The notes: generated by a model not told the origin, from the sequence alone. Shown: positions 53,650 through 63,261, counted from the stretch's first letter. The stretch: DNA of 64,000 nucleotides from Solibacillus sp. FSL R5-0449 (GCF_037975215.1 NZ_CP150239.1:2890001-2954000); one strand, 5' to 3'. Program-made: numbers and translations.

Positions 53650-54225
53650 CTACTTTTTCTTTGCCAAACCACGGAAAATGGTTTCGCTGAATAATGTCAG
53701 AATTTCTTGCTCGTTTAGTGGTTCTTTATGTGTCAACTGCCAGTCTACAATAAAAGCCAAATACGATTTAAACAATAAAAAAGCGACATGTTCAGGATTA
53801 CAATCGATGACCTCATCTTTTGCAATGCCGTTACGAATCCGCGAAGAGACGTATGAAATGATTTCCGACTCGATTTTTAACAGCATTTGCTGTACTTCAG
53901 GAGTGCCCAGTGCTGTTTCCTCTTCTATTAGTTTGGCAAACAGTAAATGACGCTCACGGAACTGCAGCATTTTCATCAATGCTGTATGGGCATTTTGCAT
54001 AAAGCTCGCGTTTGTATCGATTAGCTGATCTGTTTCGCGCTTCATTTCACCGATTAAGTGGAATACAACTTCCTGAAACAGCTCTTCTTTATTTTTAAAA
54101 AACGTATAAATAGTCCCTTTCCCTACATTTGCAATTTTAGCAACTTGTTCAATCGTTGTTGCCTTATAGCCAAATAATGTGAAAGACTTTGTAGCAGCTA
54201 TTAAAATTTCATGTCGACGATCCAT
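53650..54225 (-). CDS. yhgD: TetR-family regulator (YhgD-like)
   Basis: A 191-residue repressor. The N-terminal DNA-binding domain (about 1-47) reads FTLFGYKATTIEQVAKIANVG then KGTIYTFFKNKEELFQEV; the remaining helices form a ligand/dimer domain with no recognised ligand. It sits 71 bp upstream of yhgE on the same strand. Identical-length palindromic sites at both promoters suggest autoregulation and control of yhgE. The tetR-yhgE pair next to hem genes matches the B. subtilis yhgD-yhgE order. Confidence 0.92.
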   Translation of the reverse strand: MDRRHEILIAATKSFTLFGYKATTIEQVAKIANVGKGTIYTFFKNKEELFQEVVFHLIGEMKRETDQLIDTNASFMQNAHTALMKMLQFRERHLLFAKLIEEETALGTPEVQQMLLKIESEIISYVSSRIRNGIAKDEVIDCNPEHVAFLLFKSYLAFIVDWQLTHKEPLNEQEILTLFSETIFRGLAKKK

Positions 54226-54246
54226 AAATCCACCTCCTCAAAAAAG

Positions 54247-54269
54247 TGACCAAATGAACACTTCGGTCA
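54247..54269. promoter_or_regulatory. TetR operator in front of yhgD
   Basis: 23-bp site TGACC-N13-GGTCA (54247-54269) with the right half TTCGGTCA identical to the yhgE site. It lies 21 bases upstream of the regulator start and is flanked by a further GTGAC/GTCAC pair. Confidence 0.75.
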
Positions 54270-54310
54270 TTCAGTCACTATTATACACCGTTCTTCTTAT
54301 ATTGCAATAT

Positions 54311-54802
54311 TTAATGGTTATGTTCTTCTTCTTTTTCTTCATCCTGTTCTTCGTCGTGCTCCATCGAATCAGAACTTGTATCTTCCAGCACTTTGCTCAT
54401 ATCCGGGTTGCCGACAATCAGCTCCTGCTTTGGCATGACATGCATGCCGCGCGCCGTCGTATGGGCAAACATATAGTATACGCCATCATGGTCAAACGTA
54501 TAGTCAGCTACATAGATTCCGTCTTCTGTCAGTTCTGCGTCCAGCATCTCCCCTTCATCACGGAGACCCGATTCCCATACTTCAAACTTCACTTCTTTCG
54601 CATCATTTACCGCTTCTTCATCCTGAGTCACACGTGCCGCAAGCTGAATCGTTTCCCCTGTATTCAATTGTTCAGCTGTTTGAATATGTACATCGATAAT
54701 TGACGGTACCTCGGCAGTATCAAGCGTTTCCACTTCCGGCTCATCCCCACACCCTACCAGTAAAAAAGGTACTGCAACTAAACTGTAAAGCCATTTTCTC
54801 AT
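54311..54802 (-). CDS. YtkA-like lipoprotein with acidic/His tail
   Basis: A 163-residue lipoprotein. The signal and lipobox FLLVGCGD (Cys about 19) are followed by a YtkA-like beta-sandwich domain (about 35-135, with VDVHIQTAEQLNTGETI replaced here by DVHIQTAEQLNTGETIQLAA and ending TFDHDGVYYMFAHTTARGMH). The C-terminal 25 residues are almost entirely Glu/Asp/His (SMEHDEEQDEEKEEEHNH), a potential metal-binding tail. YtkA-like domains occur in lipoproteins linked to copper or cytochrome oxidase biogenesis; that link is not shown here. The ATG at 54802 is chosen. Confidence 0.82.
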   Translation of the reverse strand: MRKWLYSLVAVPFLLVGCGDEPEVETLDTAEVPSIIDVHIQTAEQLNTGETIQLAARVTQDEEAVNDAKEVKFEVWESGLRDEGEMLDAELTEDGIYVADYTFDHDGVYYMFAHTTARGMHVMPKQELIVGNPDMSKVLEDTSSDSMEHDEEQDEEKEEEHNH

Positions 54803-54926
54803 CGTTAAATCTCCCATCCTTACGAACAATTATGTAATGCATCCTATCGTTATTAGCGTACTAAAAAAACCTTACCGATGCATACTAAATTTAAGATAAA
54901 TTTGTGAACCATTGAAAAATTATCCA

Positions 54927-54970
54927 AAATAAAAACACTGCATTAAAAGCGACTCACTTTTAATACAGCA
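54927..54970 (-). terminator. hem operon terminator
   Basis: Reverse-strand CTGTATTAAAAG/CTTTTAATGCAG (one mismatch) followed by TGTTTTTATTTT, 25 bases after the hemY stop. Confidence 0.82.
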
Positions 54971-54994
54971 TTTCATTCAATCATTCTATTGATG

Positions 54995-56428
54995 TTATAT
55001 TGCCAATTTAGCTTCGGACAATTGGTTGAGTAATTGCTCGGCAGTCGTTCTTCCTTGGAAGACACAGTCCGGAATACTAATTCCCTCATAGGAGCTTCCT
55101 GTTAAATAGACATTCGGAAACTCTTGATAGAACTGCTCTTTCATAGTAGACATGCGCGACTCATGACCAATTGTATATTGAGGCATTGCTTCCTTCCAGC
55201 GGGCAACTGTTGTCAACAATGGCGAGGCATTCAAACCTACCGCCCGTTCCAGATCCTGCAATACGATTTTTTCAATTTCACTGTCGGGCAGCTCCACAAT
55301 CGATTCGTCGCCTACACGGCCAATATAAACCCTCAACAGTTCATGGCCATCCGGGGAGACATTATCCCATTTACGGTGACTCCACGTACAGCTTGTAATA
55401 GCAAAATGACTATTGCGTGAAACGAAGAAGTTCAGCGCATCTTCATATTTTTGCATTGATCCTTTTTCGAATGCCATCGTCACCGTGGCAATTGTAGCAT
55501 AATTCATATCCGGAACTTGCTGCATAGTTACAGAGTCCGGGAAGATTCTTTTCGTTACATTAAATGGTGTCGTTACAACGACTTTGTCCGCCTGTATAGA
55601 CGTCCCATCATTCAATTCAATAAGGTGAGTATCATCCATATTATTTTCGATGGAATTCACTTTCAACCCTTTTAAAATCGTAACATCGGTTAAAGCATTT
55701 TCCAATGTTTCAATCAATGATTCCAGCCCATTTTCAAATGATTCATAATGTAGTTCACCTGGTGTATCCACGAGCGCGTAAATACCTTTACCAGTTTTTT
55801 TCATACCGAGCAGTAAACTGCGGTAGTCTTTTTCCAACTGGTAAAATTGCGGGAACATCGATTGCATACTAAGATGGTCGACATCGCCTGCAAAAGTACC
55901 TGCCAATACCGGCTCAACTAAATTTTCGACAACTTCTCTGCCAAAACGCCGATTGAAAAACTCACTGATCGGTTCGTCAGCCGCATGCGGTAATTTCGGT
56001 AATAATAAATCCCCTGCTGCGCGAAATTTCCCCATTAAAGATAGAACATTCGATGTCATGAACGGTAAGATTTTAGGTGACCCCCCGAGCAGAATATTGC
56101 TCGGAATTTGGTGTAACTTGCTGCCAACTGCGATGAATGTTCGACCATAATTATTTTGAATCATCTCATGTTCGATATTTAAATCACGTGCCAACTTTCG
56201 GACACTGCTACCTGTATCAAAAAACGATTCAGGCCCACGTTCGATAATATATCCATTTTGTCTTACAGTATGGATCTTACCACCTAAACGTAGTGACGCT
56301 TCGATCAGCACGATATCTATCGGTAAATTATGCGCCTTCGTTTTTTGCTGTAAATAGTATGCCGTCGTTAAACCAGTGATGCCACCGCCAACGATAACAA
56401 CCTTGTTCCTTTTTAAAGTCACCCTCAT
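54995..56428 (-). CDS. hemY: Coproporphyrinogen III/protoporphyrinogen oxidase (HemY/CgoX)
   Basis: About 477 residues; an FAD oxidase of the HemY type. In Gram-positive bacteria it oxidises coproporphyrinogen III to coproporphyrin III. The FAD fold KVVIVGGGITGLTTAYYLQ is near the N-terminus, PESFFDTGSSVRKLARDL follows, and the C-terminal FAD contact is YLTGSSYEGISIPDCVFQG. Starts at GTG 56434, ATG 56431 or ATG 56428 are all possible; AGAGAG spacing favours 56428. It follows hemH by about a dozen bases and ends the hemEHY operon. Confidence 0.93.
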   Translation of the reverse strand: MRVTLKRNKVVIVGGGITGLTTAYYLQQKTKAHNLPIDIVLIEASLRLGGKIHTVRQNGYIIERGPESFFDTGSSVRKLARDLNIEHEMIQNNYGRTFIAVGSKLHQIPSNILLGGSPKILPFMTSNVLSLMGKFRAAGDLLLPKLPHAADEPISEFFNRRFGREVVENLVEPVLAGTFAGDVDHLSMQSMFPQFYQLEKDYRSLLLGMKKTGKGIYALVDTPGELHYESFENGLESLIETLENALTDVTILKGLKVNSIENNMDDTHLIELNDGTSIQADKVVVTTPFNVTKRIFPDSVTMQQVPDMNYATIATVTMAFEKGSMQKYEDALNFFVSRNSHFAITSCTWSHRKWDNVSPDGHELLRVYIGRVGDESIVELPDSEIEKIVLQDLERAVGLNASPLLTTVARWKEAMPQYTIGHESRMSTMKEQFYQEFPNVYLTGSSYEGISIPDCVFQGRTTAEQLLNQLSEAKLAI

Positions 56429-56440
56429 CATCACTCTCTA

Positions 56441-57373
56441 CTATTTCGCTAATTTTTTATTGATAGCATCTACCATTGCATCAATGAATAAAGGATGTGT
56501 ATTTGGCATTGTCGGGCGATAGTAGCTTGCACCGATTTCGTCACAAACAACTTTACACTCAATGTCATTATCATATAACACTTCTAAATGCTCTGTAACA
56601 AATCCTACTGGTGTATAGATGAAAGCTTTATAACCTTTTTGCTCAAATAATTCCTTTGTTAAATCCTGTACGTCCGGTCCTAGCCATGGCTCCGGTGTTT
56701 GTCCGGCTGACTGCCAGCCTACTTCAACATTCACAATATCAGAAGCCTCTTCAATTAAACGTGCTGTTTCGATTAACTGCTCTTCATACGGGTCGCCTGC
56801 AAGTTTAATTTTTTCCGGTAATGAGTGGTTAGACACGATTAAGCAAGCATTTGCGCGTTCTTCTTCTGTCATTTTTGCCAACTCGCCATTTACGGCATTT
56901 TTCCAGAACTCAATGAATTTAGGCTCGTCATACCACGCTTCAACAGAAGTGATATTTAATGTACCGCCTAATTTTTCTGCAGCTTCTTTCGCTCGTCCAT
57001 TGTAAGATTTAATCGAGAATGTTGAGAAGTGTGGTGCTAAAACAATCGATACCGCTTCCGTGATTCCTTCTTTCACCATTGCTTCTACTGCATCTTCTAC
57101 AAATGGTTCGATATGCTTCAAGCCGATAAATACTTTATATTCCACTTCGTCCTGTACTTCGTTCAAACGTGCACATAATGCATGAGCCTGTGCTTCCGTC
57201 ATTTTCGCAAGCGGAGAAATACCGCCGATTGCACGGTAGCGTTCTGTTAAGTCGTCCAAATGTTCCTGGCTCGGTTTACGGCCGTGACGAATATGTGTGT
57301 AATAACGTTCGATATCTTCTTCTTTATATGGCGTACCATAAGCCATTACTAATAACCCGCGTACTTCTTTCAT
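56441..57373 (-). CDS. hemH: Coproporphyrin/protoporphyrin ferrochelatase
   Basis: A 310-residue monomeric chelatase inserting ferrous iron into (copro)porphyrin, as in the Gram-positive haem route. It has [27 protein letters not shown], the catalytic His in [11 protein letters not shown], and the Glu-containing [27 protein letters not shown] precedes the ATG at 57373; a GTG three codons earlier overlaps that site and is rejected. Middle gene of hemE-hemH-hemY. Confidence 0.95.
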   Translation of the reverse strand: MKEVRGLLVMAYGTPYKEEDIERYYTHIRHGRKPSQEHLDDLTERYRAIGGISPLAKMTEAQAHALCARLNEVQDEVEYKVFIGLKHIEPFVEDAVEAMVKEGITEAVSIVLAPHFSTFSIKSYNGRAKEAAEKLGGTLNITSVEAWYDEPKFIEFWKNAVNGELAKMTEEERANACLIVSNHSLPEKIKLAGDPYEEQLIETARLIEEASDIVNVEVGWQSAGQTPEPWLGPDVQDLTKELFEQKGYKAFIYTPVGFVTEHLEVLYDNDIECKVVCDEIGASYYRPTMPNTHPLFIDAMVDAINKKLAK

Positions 57374-57528
57374 GTAAGTCACCTCTGCATGTTTTTAAAC
57401 ACGTTTCTTTTTTGTTAGTTTTAAAGGTTTTACATCCCATTTAGTTTTTGGGTTCTCCAGTCAACCTTCATCTTATATAGTTTTCTCACCTATACCGGTG
57501 AATAATCAAATTTGAATTTATTGTTGTA

Positions 57529-58581
57529 TTATGAACGTTTTGCGATTTGTTCGCGGCTGTATTCATGTACAAATGTTGTTAGTCGTTTTAAGACAGCTGG
57601 ATCTACTTCTGGGAAGACACCGTGGCCTAAGTTGAAAATATGTCCGCCTGTATGTGCTAAACCTTGATCAACGATATCTTTCGCTCTTGCTTCGATTACG
57701 TTCCAGTCTGCCAGTAATAATGTAGGATCCAAGTTCCCTTGTACCGCTTTTGTTACGCCGCGCGCTTCTGCTTCACGGATTGGTAAACGCCAGTCCAAAC
57801 CTACGACATCAACAGGCAGGTCATGCCATTCTTTTACTAAATGCGATGCACCTACACCGAATTGGATTAACGGCACATTCAATGCGCGCAATTCAGCAAA
57901 AATGCGTGTCATCGTCGGTTTAATGAAAATACGGTAATCTTCTACATTTAATGCACCAACCCAAGAATCGAAAATTTGGATTGCCTTTGCACCAGCTTCT
58001 ACTTGTGCTGTAATATCCACAATAATCATATCAGCCAGTTTGTCCATTAACGCAAACCATGCTTTTGGCTGCGAAACCATGAATGACTTTGTTTTAGCGT
58101 AGTTTTTGCTCGGGCCGCCTTCGATCATATAGCTTGCAAGCGTAAACGGAGCACCGCCAAAACCGATTAACGGAACATTTAACTGTTCTGTCGTTAACAT
58201 TTTAATTGTTTCAAGCACGTAAGGTGTATGCTCTTGTGCATTAAAATCACGTAATTTTTCTACATCAGCAGCTGAACGGATAGGGTTTGAAATAACCGGA
58301 CCGATTCCCGCTTTTATTTTCACATCAATTCCCATTCCTGGTAAAGGGGTAACGATATCTTTATAAAGAATCGCAGCATCTACATTGTATTGTTCAACAG
58401 GTAAACGCGTCACATATGCACATAACTCCGGCTGCATTGTAATCTCTTCTAATGAATATTTTTCTTTTATTTCACGATATTCTGGCTGTGAACGGCCTGC
58501 CTGGCGCATAAACCAAACCGGCGTATGTTCTACTTGCTCACCGCGAGCAGCACGTAATAATGTGTCATTAAATTTCATCAT
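57529..58581 (-). CDS. hemE: Uroporphyrinogen decarboxylase
   Basis: A 350-residue barrel enzyme that removes four carboxylates from uroporphyrinogen III to give coproporphyrinogen III. Signatures are [20 protein letters not shown] (substrate-binding Arg residues), [18 protein letters not shown] and [13 protein letters not shown]. It is separated from hemH by 155 bp without a clear terminator, so hemEHY is probably one operon. A GGGGTAG lies upstream of tandem ATGs. Confidence 0.95.
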   Translation of the reverse strand: MMKFNDTLLRAARGEQVEHTPVWFMRQAGRSQPEYREIKEKYSLEEITMQPELCAYVTRLPVEQYNVDAAILYKDIVTPLPGMGIDVKIKAGIGPVISNPIRSAADVEKLRDFNAQEHTPYVLETIKMLTTEQLNVPLIGFGGAPFTLASYMIEGGPSKNYAKTKSFMVSQPKAWFALMDKLADMIIVDITAQVEAGAKAIQIFDSWVGALNVEDYRIFIKPTMTRIFAELRALNVPLIQFGVGASHLVKEWHDLPVDVVGLDWRLPIREAEARGVTKAVQGNLDPTLLLADWNVIEARAKDIVDQGLAHTGGHIFNLGHGVFPEVDPAVLKRLTTFVHEYSREQIAKRS

Positions 58582-58732
58582 TTTTGATTTCTACCCCTTA
58601 AAATAAATTCTTTTTTATTCTATACCTCAAAAACGTCATTGATATCCATGATCGACTATAAACTTTTCATTAATAATTGTATAGATTTCTTCAATAAATG
58701 TCATAAAATTGTCTCTTCTGCTATAGAACTTT

Positions 58733-58761
58733 TTGACAAATGGCTTGAACATCTTTATAAA
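58733..58761 (+). promoter_or_regulatory. Promoter of the HmoB-like gene
   Basis: TTGACA (58733-58738), 17-base spacer, TATAAA (58756-58761), 31 bases before the ATG. Confidence 0.8.
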
Positions 58762-58792
58762 TGGAAATAATAGTGTAAAGGAGGTCGGTCTT

Positions 58793-59299
58793 ATGAATTT
58801 TTATGTAACTTCAGGAACACCTGACTATATGGAAAAACTAATCGCAAAAAATCCGCAGCACCCTTTAGTTTTATTGCACGGAAATGGCAATTCGGTGGTG
58901 TTGCATGAAACAGACAAAAAATCAATTTTCGCAGTACCTCGCAAGTTTGAAGTCATTGCACAGGATGGGCAGTTTACGCAAAAGGGTTATTTTACTTTTT
59001 TCAATATGCCCATTATGTCAGATGAACGCCCGGTTTTCGAGAAAAAAGCTCTCGACGTCATCCCTGCACTGAATTCCAATGATGCTGTCATTGCCTACCG
59101 TTTATTGCGCCCGGTTAAAGCAGAAACCTATTTATTTATTATTCAATGGGGCGGACCTGCTTCCTACGAAGTCTGGAAAGCAAGCGATGAGTATAAAACT
59201 TCATTTGCCCCTGTTTTTGAAGGTACGACACAAGTGCTACAGTCGATGTTTAACTCATCCTCTTATATTACGACATATAGTGCAGCTTCAAAAGAATAA
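58793..59299 (+). CDS. hmoB: HmoB/YhgC-like haem-degrading monooxygenase
   Basis: A 168-residue protein. The C-terminal half is an antibiotic-biosynthesis-monooxygenase (IsdG-like) domain (about 65-150: FFNMPIMSDERPVFEKKALDVIPAL, and YLFIIQWGGPASYEVWKASDEYK with the usual Trp and Asn positions). The N-terminal half (about 1-60) is the extra region found in HmoB/YhgC. Such enzymes open haem and release iron. It is divergent from hemE, so synthesis and degradation of haem are paired. AAAGGAGG lies before the ATG at 58793; the longer frame is rejected. Confidence 0.87.
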   Translation: MNFYVTSGTPDYMEKLIAKNPQHPLVLLHGNGNSVVLHETDKKSIFAVPRKFEVIAQDGQFTQKGYFTFFNMPIMSDERPVFEKKALDVIPALNSNDAVIAYRLLRPVKAETYLFIIQWGGPASYEVWKASDEYKTSFAPVFEGTTQVLQSMFNSSSYITTYSAASKE

Positions 59300-59309
59300 T
59301 GCTTCTATC

Positions 59310-59345
59310 AAAAATGCTACGATTGTATTTCGTAGCATTTTTATA
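59310..59345 (+). terminator. Terminator of the HmoB-like gene
   Basis: Perfect AAAATGCTACGA/TCGTAGCATTTT stem with TTATAT after it; the A-tract before it makes it partly bidirectional. Confidence 0.88.
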
Positions 59346-59421
59346 TAAAATAATACATATTTAGAAATTCTTTCGTTTTCCGAACTATTTTGCTTCCAAC
59401 TAAATAAAAGGCGGTTATGAT

Positions 59422-59973
59422 GTGAAAATTCAAATTCAGTTGTTTAAAGCTTTTTTTGTGTCCGGAATTCTTGGCTTCGGCGGAGGTCCGACAATCATTC
59501 CATTACTACATAAAGAAGTGGTGGAAAAGTATAAACTTATGACAGACGATGATTTTTCGGATGTTTTATCAATTGGTAATACATTGCCTGGGCCGATTGC
59601 GACAAAAATGGCAGGCTATATAGGCTACCGTATAGGCGGAATGCTCGGGTTAATCAATGCCCTGTTTGCCTCGGTCATACCTACCGTACTATTAATCATC
59701 ATATTATTAAATTCATTGAAGCAATTTAGCAACTCCGATTTCATCAATAACATGTCTAAAGGGGTTATCCCCATTGTGACAGTGATGATGGGGCTCTATG
59801 CATTCGATTTCCTAAAAAAATCGCATAAGTCTTTAGGTTTGAAAATCAGTGCAATTATTTTCTTATATAGTTTTATAACGATTGTTGTATTTGATCTTCA
59901 CCCTGGGATCATCATTGCTTCCCTCTTAATATTGGCGCTTGCACTGCCGGCTAAAGGAGGAAAAGAACAATGA
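59422..59973 (+). CDS. Half-size chromate transporter (first of pair)
   Basis: A 183-residue CHR-domain protein with five to six membrane helices. The family motifs are FGGGPTIIPLLHKEVVEKY (about 20-38) and NTLPGPIATKMAGYIGYRIGG (about 55-75). Single-domain CHR proteins act in pairs that assemble with opposite topology, giving chromate (and probably sulfate-related anion) export. The start is GTG (59422) with AAGGCGG upstream. It overlaps the second gene by 4 bases (ATGA). Confidence 0.92.
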   Translation: MKIQIQLFKAFFVSGILGFGGGPTIIPLLHKEVVEKYKLMTDDDFSDVLSIGNTLPGPIATKMAGYIGYRIGGMLGLINALFASVIPTVLLIIILLNSLKQFSNSDFINNMSKGVIPIVTVMMGLYAFDFLKKSHKSLGLKISAIIFLYSFITIVVFDLHPGIIIASLLILALALPAKGGKEQ

Positions 59974-60497
59974 TATTTTGGGAGATTTTCATTGCATTTT
60001 TAATACCGAACCTTTTGGCATACGGTGGCGGACCTGCTTCCATCCCGTTAATCGAACATGAAGTAGTAGACAGGTATGCGTGGATGACGCAAAGTGAATT
60101 CAGTGAGTTTCTAGCTTTGGCCAATTCACTGCCAGGCCCTATTGCAACGAAGATGGCGGGTTATATCGGCTTTGAAGTCGGTGGAATTTTAGGGAGTATT
60201 ATCGCGTTATTCGCGACAGTTGCCCCTACCCTGATTTTGATGATTACACTTTTAAATCTTCTACATAAATATAGAGATTCACCTAAAGTAATCCGGTTAT
60301 CAAGCTTTGTACTACCTGCAATTGCCGTATTATTAATTACATTAACATTCGATTTCGCAAAGTCTTCCTATGAATCAAATAAACTGATTCCAACGATTTT
60401 AATGATCGTCGGCAGCTATCTTGCATTGGAAAAATTTAAAGTTCCTTCTATTATAGTAATCGTCGTCGGGTTATTAATCGGCGGCTTCTTGTTATAA
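59970..60497 (+). CDS. Half-size chromate transporter (second of pair)
   Basis: A 175-residue CHR-domain protein, paralogous to the preceding gene. It has YGGGPASIPLIEHEVVDRYAWM and NSLPGPIATKMAGYIGFEVGG, then hydrophobic helices to the C-terminus. AAAGGAGGAAAAGAACA precedes the overlapping ATG. The pair should form the heterodimeric form of ChrA. A bidirectional terminator follows. Confidence 0.92.
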   Translation: MIFWEIFIAFLIPNLLAYGGGPASIPLIEHEVVDRYAWMTQSEFSEFLALANSLPGPIATKMAGYIGFEVGGILGSIIALFATVAPTLILMITLLNLLHKYRDSPKVIRLSSFVLPAIAVLLITLTFDFAKSSYESNKLIPTILMIVGSYLALEKFKVPSIIVIVVGLLIGGFLL

Positions 60498-60505
60498 ACA
60501 TAATA

Positions 60506-60537
60506 GGCACCCATTTTCACTCTAGAAAATGGGTGCC
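60506..60537. terminator. Bidirectional terminator, chr pair and ecsB
   Basis: Perfect 13-bp stem GGCACCCATTTTC/GAAAATGGGTGCC with a 6-base loop. Confidence 0.88.
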
Positions 60538-60559
60538 TTATTTATTAATATTCCATTTA

Positions 60560-61738
60560 TTATTTTGACATTCTCATCGTCAGTTCGCTCACTGCGATAA
60601 TGACAACCGGGATGATGTAAAACTGCGGCTGCATTACTGCACATAGTGTCACGATAATAGCCTGTACAATGCTTAGTTGACGAAGCAGTTTTGCGACAGC
60701 CTGTTTTCTCGTATCGCGCGGAATCGGGTAAAGCATGTCCATTCGGAAATCCCCTGCTGACATGAGCGCATACTTAAGCTGAAGTGTTGTCGCAAATGCC
60801 AATGCACCTGCAACGATCCACGTAACAAACGGAATCGTAATAAACATCGCAATAACAGCTGAAATCGCCGTTAACCGTACCCATAAGTAAAAATGGTCAT
60901 CTGTACGGATAAACGTACGGTAAATCAAATACGCCTGTGTATTTTCCTTTTTATAGCTGATGGCTTTATACGCTGTATCAAGCCATGCACGACGTTTGAC
61001 AGAGCCCTTTAAATGCGGGACATCTGTAAAGTAGTTGGCAAAACGGTAAAAACGCATCATCCTGTTTTGCTCAAGTTTAATAAAATGCTCGTAAGGCACT
61101 GGGTTATCCTGAACTTTCTTCTTCAATGTAAATGCATAATAAGCCATCATAATTAGAAATACTATGCCTAGCAAGCCGTCTGTCAAAGTCATTTGGATTC
61201 CGATAATCGATACGACTGCCCGTACAAATCGGTCGAATCCGATGGCATTGCCACGGTTTGCATAGCGGTAGTTGAATTCGGCGCGAACATTAATATATTT
61301 CAATACTGCGATAAATGCGGCAGTCAGCCAAATTTCACCTACGCTAAGTGGCGTAACCTCTTTCAACAACGGAATCGCTATTATATAAAGAACGACCGGA
61401 ACTAGCACCTGTGACCAAAATGTCCAGTTCAGCGCCTTTTTGAAATAGTTCGGCATTTGGCTCTCAAGCGGCAATAAGTACACCTGATCCGGTTCTTTCA
61501 ATAAAGTGACAGGTCTACTGAATGCGACTAAGCCCCCTGCGATAACGGCAATGAGCCACTCTGCCGGGAAATCCGGCTGCACGACCTTCAGCCATTCGCT
61601 GTACTGATATCCCCCCGCCCCTGCGATAAAGACAAGGACAATCGCAATATGCCCTGTAAAGACGAAGCGCATATACTTCATCACTTCGCCGATGTAATGC
61701 TCGAAGCGCTTAGCCCATACACTATGCATGCTGTTCAT
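60560..61738 (-). CDS. ecsB: ABC transporter permease EcsB
   Basis: A 392-residue membrane protein with about eight to ten helices and long cytoplasmic loops (SMHSVWAKRFEHYIGEVMKYMRF; KLEQNRMMRFYRFANYFTDVPHLKGSVKRRAW). It partners EcsA, whose gene it overlaps by 17 bases. In B. subtilis, ecs mutations impair protein secretion, competence, sporulation and intramembrane proteolysis by RasP; the transported substrate is unknown. AAAGGAGC precedes the ATG. Confidence 0.92.
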   Translation of the reverse strand: MNSMHSVWAKRFEHYIGEVMKYMRFVFTGHIAIVLVFIAGAGGYQYSEWLKVVQPDFPAEWLIAVIAGGLVAFSRPVTLLKEPDQVYLLPLESQMPNYFKKALNWTFWSQVLVPVVLYIIAIPLLKEVTPLSVGEIWLTAAFIAVLKYINVRAEFNYRYANRGNAIGFDRFVRAVVSIIGIQMTLTDGLLGIVFLIMMAYYAFTLKKKVQDNPVPYEHFIKLEQNRMMRFYRFANYFTDVPHLKGSVKRRAWLDTAYKAISYKKENTQAYLIYRTFIRTDDHFYLWVRLTAISAVIAMFITIPFVTWIVAGALAFATTLQLKYALMSAGDFRMDMLYPIPRDTRKQAVAKLLRQLSIVQAIIVTLCAVMQPQFYIIPVVIIAVSELTMRMSK

Positions 61739-62480
61739 TGTCTTGCTCCTTTGTCATCGCAATATACAAATCATCGAGTGTCGCAGTCGGCATATTGAAC
61801 GCTTTGCGCAAATCATTCATTGTCCCTTGTGCACGTACGCGTCCTTCATGAAGAAGAATGATACGGTCACAATGTTTTTCAGCAGTCGATAAAATATGTG
61901 TAGACATTAAAATCGATGCCCCTGCACGTTTTTTATCATCCATTTGGTCTAGCAATGACTGAATGCCGAGCGGATCTAACCCGACAAACGGCTCATCGAT
62001 AATATACAGACTTGGATCGACTAAAAATGCGCACATAATCATTACCTTCTGGCGCATTCCTTTTGAAAAGTGCGACGGGAACCAATTTAATCGCTTTTCC
62101 ATACGGAATTCCTTCAATAAAACTTCCGAGCGCGCATCCAGCGTTTTTTCATCTAAACCATAGGCCATTGCCGTTAATTGTAAATGTTCTTTTAATGTTA
62201 ATTCTTCATACAGTACGGGTGTTTCCGGAATGTACGAGAAGCTTGACCGATACTTGTCCAAATTCTCCTTCAACGTCACACCGTTTAAACGAATTTCTCC
62301 AGAGCGCGGTAAGAGCGTGCCAATAATATGCTTGATCGTCGTACTTTTCCCGGCACCGTTAAGACCGATTAATCCAACGAGCTCTCCTTTGTTAATTTCA
62401 AATGATAAATCTTGAATCACAGGCTTTCTCGTATAACCACCTGTTACATTTTGCAGTTGTAAAATTGTCACAGTCGTCAC
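61722..62480 (-). CDS. ecsA: ABC transporter ATP-binding protein EcsA
   Basis: A 252-residue ABC ATPase with Walker A GLNGAGKST (about 38-46), signature-like FSKGMRQKV, Walker B LYIIDEPFVGLDP and H-loop MSTHILSTAEKHCD. It is the partner of EcsB. Divergent hit gene and nearby yhaH/hpr reproduce the ecs-hit-yhaH-hpr neighbourhood of B. subtilis. Confidence 0.95.
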   Translation of the reverse strand: MTTVTILQLQNVTGGYTRKPVIQDLSFEINKGELVGLIGLNGAGKSTTIKHIIGTLLPRSGEIRLNGVTLKENLDKYRSSFSYIPETPVLYEELTLKEHLQLTAMAYGLDEKTLDARSEVLLKEFRMEKRLNWFPSHFSKGMRQKVMIMCAFLVDPSLYIIDEPFVGLDPLGIQSLLDQMDDKKRAGASILMSTHILSTAEKHCDRIILLHEGRVRAQGTMNDLRKAFNMPTATLDDLYIAMTKEQDNEQHA

Positions 62481-62650
62481 TCCTCTTTTCTAAAATTTAG
62501 TTTATCAAAAGCGAATAAAATTGAACACTGAATGCAACACTCAATTCAGAGAACAAAAAATAAATCCTTCATATAAGAAAGTAGTTTTCCGAATAATCTA
62601 TGATAGAATAAAGAAAAATAATAGTATCTTCACCATAAATTGGGGTTGTA

Positions 62651-62716
62651 CAATTGATTTTTATTGTAGGCGGATGTTTTCCAAGTGAGTTTACCGTCCT
62701 CGATTCCTCTCAATTT
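62651..62716. repeat. Decayed copy of the Bacillaceae-type repeat (tentative)
   Basis: CAATTGATTTTTATTGTAGG, then CGGATGTTTTCC and a CAATTT end recall the left half of the repeat at 20460 (ATTGATTTCCATTCCGG, then GACGCTTTCC). The similarity is partial and its boundaries are uncertain. It sits in the 300-bp ecsA-hit intergenic region, which otherwise shows only AT-rich promoter sequence. Confidence 0.4.
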
Positions 62717-62781
62717 ACAATAACATTTTTTTCGAACTTCTAATGGTGAAAATCAAAAATAAAAAAGGAGCGATAAAAAAG

Positions 62782-63201
62782 ATGAGTGATTGCTTATTTT
62801 GCAAAATTATTGCCGGTGAAATTCCAAGTGTTAAAGTTTATGAGGATGAGCATACTTTTGCCTTCATGGATATTGCCCCGTTAACAAAAGGCCATACATT
62901 GTTAATCCCGAAAACACATTGCAAAGATCTGTTTGAAATGCCAGAAGATGTAGCACGTAACTTATATGCTGCTGCCCCGAAAGTTGCGAATGCCATTAAA
63001 GCTGCTTTTAATCCGGCTGGTATGAATACGATCAATAATAACGGTGCTGAAGCAGGTCAAACTGTTTTCCATTACCACTTGCATCTTGTTCCTCGATATG
63101 ATGAAAAAGACGGACTAGTTGTCAACTGGAATGGTCGTTCACAGGAATTCCCTCCAGATGTACTGTCGACACTTTCTGAGGAAATTAAATCCCACTTATA
63201 A
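62782..63201 (+). CDS. hit: HIT family nucleotide-binding protein
   Basis: A 139-residue histidine-triad protein with the motif HYHLHLVPRY (about 101-110) and the N-terminal zinc-type CLFCKIIAGEIPSVKVYED. Members hydrolyse adenosine phosphoramidates. AAAGGAG precedes the ATG at 62782; 13 extra residues of the longer frame are rejected. It is divergent from ecsA, with a hairpin terminator after it. Confidence 0.95.
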   Translation: MSDCLFCKIIAGEIPSVKVYEDEHTFAFMDIAPLTKGHTLLIPKTHCKDLFEMPEDVARNLYAAAPKVANAIKAAFNPAGMNTINNNGAEAGQTVFHYHLHLVPRYDEKDGLVVNWNGRSQEFPPDVLSTLSEEIKSHL

Positions 63202-63224
63202 TTGCTCCTACAAGGAGACTATGG

Positions 63225-63261
63225 CCAGCATCTTTCTCATAAGTGAAAATGCTGGTTTTTC
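63225..63261 (+). terminator. hit terminator
   Basis: CCAGCAT/ATGCTGG with an inner TTTC/GAAA pair, followed by TTTTTC. Confidence 0.75.
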
